Positions 55,578 through 64,000 of a stretch of DNA of 64,000 nt are shown piece by piece. Source of the stretch: Cryptomeria japonica (taxonomy: Eukaryota > Streptophyta > Pinopsida > Cupressales > Cupressaceae); NCBI RefSeq assembly GCF_030272615.1, contig NC_081415.1, positions 631,641,041 through 631,705,040 of the forward strand, read 5' to 3'. The notes beneath the pieces were generated by a model. That model worked only from the letters and a program-made list of their open reading frames with translations. It did no database searches and had not been told where the DNA came from. Position 1 is the first letter of the stretch; every line of letters begins with the position of its first letter. A program made the translations under genes and the position numbers.

Positions 55578-58430
55578 TGGCTTTATCTCCTATACTTTGA
55601 TATTCAAAATGATTCTTTTTCATACCTTGTGAAATTATTTCCACTAGTTATCTCTGACTCACTTCCAGAATCTTCCTCACTTCTACTGATAGACTCAACC
55701 TTGCTAATTGCACTGTTTCATCAATGCTCAAATTTGTGTTGTATACTACTCTCTACAATCTCTTATTGTAACATCAATATGCTTTTCTATTCATTGAATA
55801 TCTAAGAAAAATTCCTTCATTAGATCTAGAATTAAATTTACCCAAATTCTCTTCATCTCTTTTGATATAACATTTACTTCCAAATATTTTGAAATATATT
55901 ACTAACATTGGTATTTCATTCCATAAATCACATGGTGTCTTTGTTATCCTTCATCTAATCTGAGCTCTATTTAAAATGTGTATTGTTTTTTGACATGCTT
56001 CTCTCCTTTACATATCCAATAACTGTGCCTACTTCAACATATTTCTAGCCATCTCTTGAACAATCTTGTTTTTCCATTTCACCACTCCATTTTCTTGAAG
56101 TTCTAGGTGTTGAGTATTGTCACTAGATTCCATACTTTGCACAATGAGATTTATATCTTTCATCTGGGTGAATTATCCACCTCAATCTAACCTTAAACAC
56201 TTGATTGTTCTACTAATTTGATTTTCAACAAATGCCTTAAAAGCTTTAAATTTCTTGAAAGCATATGTTTTCTCTTTTTGAAAGAAAATCCAAGACATTA
56301 TAGAATAATCATCTATAAGCATGATAAAATACCTATCACCTTGTAGACACTTTCTCCTCATAGGACCACATGGATCAATATGAATAAGCTCCAATAAATT
56401 TGTGGTAGAATAATCCCTAGTAGGAAATCTGGTCTTCATTTTCTTTTCTTCATGACATGGTTTGTAGCTAGTAGATGGAGTTTTTTTTATCACAAGCATG
56501 TCTCTTACCATTCCTTTTGAGATAATTCTCACGAGATCATTAAAATTGATATATCCCATCCTTCCATGCCAAAGGCAACTTTCTTATCTTTGTATGATGA
56601 AATAATTTTGTCCATTTACTTCAATTAGATGATATAAATCATTGTCAGTTTTGGTTCCTTCCACAACAAGCTTTTTGGTATCCTTCTTTATGTTTTCACA
56701 ACCTTTCTCACTAAATGGAAAACTATATCCATTGTCACACATATGACTTACACTTAGAAGATTATTTTTCAAACCCTTTAAAGACACAACATTGTAGGTT
56801 CTTGTTTTACCACCATCAAGACTCAATGTACCATTTCCAACAATTTAGGCAACAATTTTTTAATGAGAGTAACATCCCCACCATCATAATCTTTGAGATT
56901 CATGGACTTGTTTTTATCTCTAGTCATGTGTCTTGAGCATCTATTATTAATGATCCACAAATTCTTCTACTTCTGGGCATGAAGTGTAGTCTATGCCACC
57001 ATAGACTTCTTAGTCTTTTGCGAGCTTTGATTTTCTTCTCCTAACCTTCCAGAGTCATTGTTCTGATTAACACCTAGTTGTTTACTTTGTTTTTTGACAT
57101 AGTACAACTCATAAAATTTCTTATATAGTTTTTTTCAATGTGCCAATAATTGTTGGACTTACAAGAAATGATAAAAATCGAATAATGTAGAAAACCCATT
57201 CCTACTAACAAATTTATTCCTTCTAATTGGACCTCTTCACAATCTACTACCTTATGACCAAAATTATTGCAATTAAAACAATAACTAGAAAAGAATAATT
57301 GTGCCTAGTATTGAGTTCTTGTCCTCTTGTTGCTTTCCTTTTAGATCTTCTAATTTTCCTTTGCACCTAAATGAAGTCATTTTTCATCTTTTTTGTTTCT
57401 TTACTTGTTACAACTTTTTTATACTTTGAGCTTGCAAATCATTTTTCTTCCAGATTCACCAATTTTATTTTTACGGTTTGTTCTACACCCTTTCCCTTAT
57501 GTTCTTTAGTGAAACCGATGTTGGTCTTGATATGTTCAATGATATATAACTCCCAATTTAATCTAATACAACATCTTTGTGCTCTTTTAAAAATTCATCT
57601 TTAGTTGATTATTTGCCTTGTTAAGATTTTTTCTTAATGCAATGATCTCTACTACTAGCTTTTCACTATGTTTATCATTGTTCTGCAGTCCCTATATCAA
57701 CACTTAATCAATCCTTTTTGCTTTTTCTATTTCAACTTTCATCTAAATGACTATCCTCTCTACTCTTTCTAGTTTTTGAGTTATTTTTTCTCAAATTTCA
57801 TTACTTCCTCAGTTATACTCTTCTATAGTCCTTTTATGTTAGTGCAAAGAAGCTCCTTTACTAGATTACCTTTATCATCCTCATCATTTGATCTCATTTC
57901 AATGGTATAATCTATATTCTCTAAAGCCATGAATAGAGCTTTCCCACAACTATTCCTATTAGTATTTTGATCTTCTTCTTCATTAGATTATCCACTATCT
58001 TTGTTCACAAAGAAACTTTTCTAACTTTTGTTAAACACATTCTTCTTGTTGAAATAATCTTTCCTATTCTTTTGACCATCATTGTTAGAGTCCTTATAGG
58101 GAAACTTAACCATAAAATGTCCCATCTCTCCATAGTTAAAACATTTGAAAGAAAATTTACCTTTGTATTTACTAGAACCTCTTTGTAGTCTTCTAACAAA
58201 GTTTGCTACTTTTGAATCTGATTCTTCATCAAAATTTGACTCATCATCTCTTTTAGACACTTTGAAAGTAGTTTTCTTTCCTATAGATTTTTCATTATCT
58301 AGTCTCATCTCAAAAATAGTTGAAGATCCATGTAACTCATCCAAAATTTATTCAAATATTTGGCATCTTCAATAGAAACTATTTTCAGAAAAAATCTTGG
58401 TGACAGTGATCTAAGAATCTTCTTCACAAT
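55578..58430 (-). pseudogene. Element A Copia gag-protease-integrase
   Basis: Read from 58430 down, the order is Copia. Gag is represented by KILRSLSPRFFLKIVSIEDA, then a first knuckle CFNYGEMGHFMVKF lacking two Cys, and a second intact knuckle CFNCNNFGHKVVDC (about 57280-57235). A protease remnant CSRHMTRDKNKSMNLKDYDGG is near 56930. The pre-integrase region NNLLSVSHMCDNGYSFPF lies at 56826-56584. Integrase ELIHIDPCGPMRRKCLQGDR with LIDDYSIMSW lies at 56559-56182, and its C-terminal IFGSKCYIKRDEENLGKF near 55870. RT is absent because the sequence stops at the junction with element B. Stops and frame changes are frequent. Confidence 0.85.
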
Positions 58431-58439
58431 AATTTATTC

Positions 58440-59268
58440 TTTTATCTCTTCACTCTATGTTAACCATTAATTACTACAAAAAAATTCTCCAACCAATAAA
58501 CATGAACTAACAAATTTCTTAAGTTAAGTTCCTCAATGATGCAAACATCTAAAGAATGTAAAACAATACACACCAACACAATGAATAATAGATATACATT
58601 AAAAACCAAGATGGGAAAAACCATAGTGAGAATAGCTACTTGGATCTACTATCCAAATCTAACCTTACAAAATAATGGATCATTTACAAAGATTGAGTAG
58701 GCACTATCCTATCGCAGACAACAATCCCCTTAAGTACCATGAGTACCAACCTAGTAGAGACACCAATCTCATATGCTTAAGTTTGAGCAACAACTCAATA
58801 GCTAGGACCTAAAACTCTCAAAAATATGAAAGATATGATTTTAGGACCTTCAAGATACAACTTTCTTTTGATCAAATTTGTCTTTATAAACTCTCCTCTT
58901 TAGCTTATGATATTTTGATAATGGTGCACATGAATCACAAAAAACCTCAGTCTCATCCTCCAATTCGCATGATATGAACTTATATCCCCATAATACATAC
59001 ACCTCATCACACATAGCACATTTGAAATGAATCTAGAACAATCAAATATTCATCACAATTATAATTACAATTACAAGTCAACCTATAGAATAATTAAACA
59101 TTTACAAGTTGGCCACACAACATTTCTTCACTAAATGCATAGTATGCTAGGTCCTAATTAGCCCATACACAAATCAATACAAGGGAACGTACCACACACA
59201 TCAAAAAGTAGCATTAGCAATTCTAAAATGTTGTCCATCCAAAATATCCAATAGACATGGTGAACTCA
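58440..59268 (-). repeat. Element A 5' LTR remnant
   Basis: Directly repeats 34390-35200 (shared pieces ATTCTCC, AACCAATAAACATGAAC or close, GGACCTTCAAGATACAACTTT, CACACAACATTTCTTCAC). It lies upstream of element A gag on the minus strand, so it is the 5' LTR. Its 3' part with the primer site and the gag start is missing. Confidence 0.7.
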
Positions 59269-59273
59269 CAATA

Positions 59274-59693
59274 CTGGTTCCCACTTTTTGACCAACTTTG
59301 ACACTTAGATGAACATTTTGAAACAAAACCTTCACTTTCCGACATCTATAACTTTTAAACCATTAAGAATTTGAAGATGATGTAAACCAGTGATTTGTAA
59401 CATCTTGTTTGTAGATTCTAAATATACTTGTTTTCAATTTTTGTTTGAATAATTTTTTTTTAATTTTTCCATCTCCCTCGAAAAGCAGTTTTTTATAGCA
59501 AACACCATTTTTTAAGAGTGATGTGCATCCTGAAACGCATAACTTTTTTCTATAAATGATTATAACTTAATTCTTTTGAATTTTGGTTTGTAACATCAAT
59601 ACCCAGGGCATGCAGTTGGTTTGATAGTGATATGCTGAATATTTTTCATTTTATTTAGTTTTGAACTCTGAGTAATTATAATTTAGATATGGG
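59274..59693 (-). repeat. Dispersed 640-bp repeat, inverted partial copy
   Basis: The reverse complement matches 36018-36408 (for example CCAACTTTGACACT, GATGTGCATC, GGCATGCAGTTGGTTT). It abuts the outer end of the element A 5' LTR. Confidence 0.72.
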
Positions 59694-60250
59694 TAAGTGC
59701 ACAAAGTTGTGGTACCAAAAAGGTGCCAATTTTTACGTTTTCATAAAAATGCATCATTGGCATGAATAGGTCATCCAAACCTTCGGGTTGGATGCCCAAG
59801 GAAAAACCAACCCAAAGGGTTGGTATTTTCCCATGCAAAAAATTTGGCGAGCACCAAATATGGCGCTTGCCAAATTCAAATTTTTGAATTTTCATATTTG
59901 GCATGTGCCAAATTTGGCGCTCCCCAAATGTGAAAAGTCATGTTTTGTATTTGAAGGTTTTGTGAGTGTGCAGATTTCCAATTTTGGGCACAAGTTATAC
60001 ATCTCGGAAGGAGAATATATACATGAAATATAACATTTAAGTATAAGAAAGAAGATTCTTATACTTTAAGTTATATTTAATGTATATATTGGTAGGAGGT
60101 TTGAGAGTGGTTTCAGCACTATAGGAGTTATAATGCAGATTCTAGTTTTTAGAGGATCATATAAAATTTGAGACTTAGCCAAATTTTAGTAATCAGCATA
60201 TCAAATTTTAGTAATCAACATGATCCTATTAGCATTCTTTAGCTATGTAG
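59694..60250. other. No gene seen; small hairpins
   Basis: There is no coding region. Two adjacent hairpins share a GGGTTGG stem (59774-59792, and ACCAACCC-AAA-GGGTTGGT at 59806-59824). They are followed by AATTTGGC...GCCAAATT (about 59840-59877) and several CAAATTTGGCGC-type repeats to 59935. Confidence 0.5.
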
Positions 60251-61740
60251 ATCTGACTCTCTTTATCTTCCCCAAACTCTAGACCTATCTCTATCCCTCT
60301 CTATCTCTCTCACTTCCCTCTCCCCTCTTTAGGTATATCCCATGCTCTCTATCTTTCGTTCCTTCCTTAACTCCATATCTATCCTTGACTCCCTCCCTCT
60401 CTCTTCTTCTTTATCATTCTCTTATTATTTCTCTCCCCTCCCTCTCCATTCTCTTGGTCACTACCTATCCCTTCTATCCTCTCTCTCCCCATATCTAGGG
60501 CTTTCCCTCCCTTCCTTTTCACCTCATTACCTCTCCCTCCCTATATTATTATCCACTTCTCACCCTCCCTCTAGGTTTCTCACATATCTAATTGTCCACC
60601 CTCTAGTTCTCTTCCTCCATCTCCATCTTTATCTCCCTCTCCCTTGCCCCCATCCATTTATGAACTCTCTCCCTCTATTCTCTCTCTAAACCTATCTACT
60701 TCATCATTCCTTAGGTATTTGAATTCCTCCATGTCTACCTCTCCATCTATCCCCTCTTACTCACCTCTTTACTCTTATATCTATTCCCTCTCTCCATTGT
60801 CTAGGTCGTCACCTCTCCCTCTCAAATTTATAGGTTTCTCCCTCATTCCCTCTCCAAATATATACCTATCCATCAATATCTCATTAGGAACCCATCTCTA
60901 TGATCCCCCCCTCTCATCTAGGTATGTAACCTCTCTCTCGCACTCTACATATATCATCTCTCTATTTATCCCCTCTCTAGTTCTCTCCCTTCCTCTCCAT
61001 CTATCACCCCTTACCCATCTCCCTTTATAAACTTTATCCTTCATTTATCTCTCATATAACCTCTTTATCTTCCATAAACTCTAGACCTATTACTCTCCCT
61101 TTCTCTCTATTTCTTCTCTCCCTCCCCCCTCTCTCTCTCTCTCTCTCACCTTCCCTCCTTATCTCCATATCCATCCTTCCCTCCCTCCATCTCTCTTCTC
61201 CTCCTATTGTCTCTCTCCACTCTCTCTTTGTTCTCTTGATCACTACCTATCCCTCCCAACCTCTATCTCTATACCTATTTTTCTCTCTTATTTTATTTTC
61301 TCTCTCTCACCTATCTACCCCATCCGTCTTTAGGTCTCTCAGTCACCCCCTACCCAACTTTCCCTCTCTTCTTATCTCTCTCTTTCTCTTTATTCTTCCC
61401 ACTCTTCTCTTCTCTCTCCCTCCCCTCTCCAGGTCATCACCTCTTCCTCCCTGATATAGTATTTAGATAATGGGTTGTGGGATATAATATTTACAGTATA
61501 AGATACAAGATTGATGGTACATAGTTTAGGGAACATAGGGTTGAGGGTAGTAGTCGTAATTATTCCTCCCTCTATCTCTCCATCTTCCTCTCTCTCTTCT
61601 CTCTCACTTCTCTCTCCTCTCCCTAAGTCTCTCCCTCCCTCTATGTCTCCCCCTTCCTTACCCTCATATATATCTTCCTCCCCAACTCTCTCTTATTCTC
61701 TCTCTCCATTCTCAAGGTCACCATCTTTCTCTCTCTCTAT
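60251..61740. repeat. Pyrimidine-rich repeat modules
   Basis: About 1.5 kb of C/T-rich plus strand. A module starting CTCTTTATCTTCC and containing AAACTCTAGACCTAT, TCCATATC(T/C)ATCCTT and GATCACTACCTATCCCT or its variant begins near 60258 and again near 61061, an offset of about 803 bp. The segment 60397-60695 is the inverted partner of 63710-64000. Ser/Leu/Pro-rich frames through this region are compositional artefacts. Confidence 0.85.
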
Positions 61741-63712
61741 TCTTAAGGGGTCATATGGTGTCCTATGACCCCTTAGGACACGATATGACCCCTTAGGACA
61801 CCATATGGTGTCATTATGGGTCGTATGGTGTCCTAAGAGGTCATTAGGTGTCTTATGACCTTTAGGACACCATATGACTCCTTAGGTGTCGTTAGGGCTC
61901 ATATTGTGTCCTAAGGAGTTATATGGTGTCCTATGAACCCTTAGGACACCATATGACTCCTTAGGTTTTGTTAGGGGTCATATTGTGTCCTAAGGGGTCA
62001 TAGGGTGTCCTATGACTCCTTAGGACACTATAAGATCCCATAGGACACCATATGGTGTCATTATGGGTCATATGGTGTCAGATGAAGGACACCATATGGT
62101 GTCGTTATGGGTCATATGGTGTGTTAATGGTTCATATGGTGTTGTATGACCCCTTAGGACACCATATGGTGTTGTTATGGGCTATATGGTGTTTTAAGGG
62201 GTCATATGGTGTTCTATGACCCCTTAAGGGGTCGTTAGAGGTCATATTGTGTCTTATGACCCCTTAGGATACAATATGGTGTTGTTATGGGTTGTATGGT
62301 GTCCTGAGGGTTCATATGGTGTCCGATGACCCCTTAGGGCACCATATGACCCCTTAGGATACAATATGCTGTTGTTATGGGTCGTATGATTTCCTAAGGG
62401 GTCATATGGTGTAGGACACCATATGGTGTCATTATGGGTCTTATGGTGTGCTAAGGGGTTATATGGTGTTATATGACCCATTAGGACACCATATGACCCC
62501 TTAGGACACCATATGGTGTTGTTATAGGTCGTATAGTGTGATAAGGGGTCATATGGTGTCATATAACCCCCTAAGGGGTTGTTAGGGGTCATGTTATGTC
62601 CTAAGGGGTCATATTGTGTCCTATGACCCCTTAGGACACAATATGGCATTGTTATGCATCGTATGGTATCCTAAGGGGTCATATGGTGTCCTATGATCCC
62701 CTAGGACACCATTTGACCCCTTAGGTGTCATTAGGGGTCATATTGTGTACTGATGGGTCATATGGTATCCTATGACCCCTTAGGACACCATATGGTGTCG
62801 TTATGGGTTGTATGGTGTCCTAAGGGGTCATATGGTGTCCTATGAACCCTTAGGACACCATGTGACCCCTTAAGACACCATATAGTATCATTATGGGTTA
62901 TATGGTGTTGCTAGGGTTCATATTGTGTCTTAAGGGATCATATGGTGTCCTATGACCCCTTAGATGTCATTAGGGGTCATATTATGTTCTAAATGGTCAT
63001 ATGGTGTCCTATGACCCTTTAGGACACCATATGACCCCTTAGCACACCATATGGTGTCAATATGGGTTATATGGTGTCCTCAAGGGTCATATAGTATCCT
63101 ATGACCCCGTAAGACACCATATGACTCCTTAGGACACCATATGACCACTTAACCATATGACCACTTAGGACACAATATGGGGTTGTTAAGGGTCATAGTG
63201 TCGTAAGGGGTCATATTGTGTCCTATGACCCCTTAGGACACCATATGACCCGTTAGGACACAATATGGGGTTGTTAAGGGTCATAGTGTCATATGGGGTC
63301 ATATTGTGTCCTATGACCCCTTAGGACACCATATGACCCCTTAGGATACAATATGGTGTCGTTATGGGTCGTATGGTGTCCAAAGGGGTCATATGGTGTC
63401 TTATGACCCCTTAGGACACCATGATATGACCCCTTAGGACACAATATGGTGTCGTTATGGATCATATGGTGTCTTAAGGGGTCATATGGTGTTCTATGAC
63501 CCCTTAGGACATCATATGACCCCTTAAGGACATAATATGGTTTCGTTATGGGTCGTATGGTGTCCTAAGGGGTCATATGGTGTCCTATGACCCCTTAGGA
63601 CACCATATCACCCCTTAGGTGTCGTTAGGGATCATATTTTGTTCTAACGGGTCATATGGTGTGTTATAACCCCTTAAGACAAAATATGACCCCTTAGGAC
63701 ACATTATGTTTG
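61741..63712. repeat. Palindromic satellite, about 92-bp higher-order unit
   Basis: The array consists of variants of GGGGTCATATGGTGTCCTA and its reverse complement TAGGACACCATATGACCCC, joined by short spacers such as TGACCCCT. One such pair gives a 19-bp perfect stem with an 8-base loop. Near 63361, 63452 and 63544 a larger unit with GTTATGGGTCGTATGG repeats every 91-92 bp. No spacer/repeat regularity of the CRISPR kind exists, and frames through it are artefacts. Confidence 0.93.
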
Positions 63713-64000
63713 GAGAGAGAGAAGAGAGGGAGAGTGTTCATAAATAGATAGGGGCAATGGAAAGGGAGAGAAAGGTGGAGAGAGAGGGAGAGAACTAAAG
63801 GGTGGACAATTAGATAAGTGAGAAACCTAGAGGGGGAGAGAGAGGTGGGTAATAATATAGGGAGGGAGAGGTAGTGAGGTGAATAGGGAGGGAAGGAGAG
63901 CCCTAGATGTGGGGAGAAAGAGGATAGAAGGGTTCGATAGTGAACAAGAGAAATGAGTGGGAGGGGAGAGAAATAATAAGAGAGTGAGAGAGAAGAGAGA
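63713..64000. repeat. Purine-rich right arm of a long inverted repeat
   Basis: The reverse complement of this segment closely follows 60397-60695 (shared blocks CTCTTATTATTTCTCTCCCC, CCTATATTATTA, CTAGGTTTCTCAC, TATCTAATTGTCCACCCT, ATTTATGAAC). The arm runs off the end of the window. Confidence 0.9.

Noticed and set aside
60342-61454. Several Ser/Leu/Pro-rich open frames
   Set aside because: They follow from pyrimidine-rich repeat DNA, which lacks stop codons by composition.
62254-62649. 131-codon open frame on the minus strand
   Set aside because: It is the satellite read in a stop-free frame (repeated HNT/GPL-type phrases), not a gene.
61741-63712. Possible CRISPR-like array
   Set aside because: Units are palindromic satellite variants without unique spacers, in a eukaryotic genome with no cas genes.

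Overview
This is a plant nuclear window, AT-rich, gene-poor and packed with retrotransposons. It most likely comes from a gymnosperm. The only intact protein-coding gene is a two-exon BAHD acyltransferase (6247-7931, minus strand). Its length, intron position and protein sequence resemble the taxoid O-acyltransferase group of yews (Taxus), so a Taxaceae or other conifer source is my best guess. That comparison is from memory and no database was searched.

Layout. 1-6.2 kb: remnants only (a Ty3-type gag fragment, a lone LTR, a decayed plant-mobile-domain gene, a 102-bp SINE with a 10-bp target duplication). 6.2-8.4 kb: the BAHD gene and a promoter containing an internal duplication. 8.9-9.3 kb: a SINE with a perfect 18-bp target duplication. 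9.3-16.4 kb: one complete but dead L1-type LINE on the minus strand, delimited by a 12-bp target duplication. 17.8-18.5 kb: a second LINE tail. 19.0-19.7 kb: a tandem repeat of about 160 bp. 20.5-22.7 kb: a decayed gene with a conserved SDGCA...HGKGEHGG signature, probably a transposase. 22.9-24.5 kb: a MITE and a large GA microsatellite/minisatellite field. 25.2-32.2 kb: a complete Ty1/Copia element with 5-bp target duplication and broken reading frames.

34.3-59.3 kb is a nested stack. Element A is a minus-strand Copia element (about 34.3-59.3 kb). It is split inside its RNase H by element B, a minus-strand LTR element with a G-patch/CxxH-knuckle gag (37043-55577). B received solo LTR E (38861-39969), a MITE (41186-41457) and element C (43427-53580, plus strand). 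C is a gag-only, non-autonomous Copia-like element with a long unrecognised second ORF. C was in turn hit inside its gag by D, a 3.5-kb solo LTR (44402-47934). One deletion appears to have removed the outer end of B's LTR together with A's reverse transcriptase.

60.2-64.0 kb: pyrimidine-rich repeat modules, a 2-kb satellite built from palindromic units, and then a purine-rich segment that is the reverse complement of 60.4-60.7 kb. Together these form a long inverted repeat enclosing the satellite.

No host pathway or operon exists here; the only gene with a cellular role is the acyltransferase. The observations I consider most worth checking are: (1) an inverted repeat spanning the polypurine tract/LTR junction in three Copia-type families, with a compensatory change; (2) a duplicated decoy 3' splice site plus in-frame stop in the BAHD intron; (3) the palindromic satellite inside an inverted repeat; (4) the gag-only element C, which shares its replication signals with a full Copia element.
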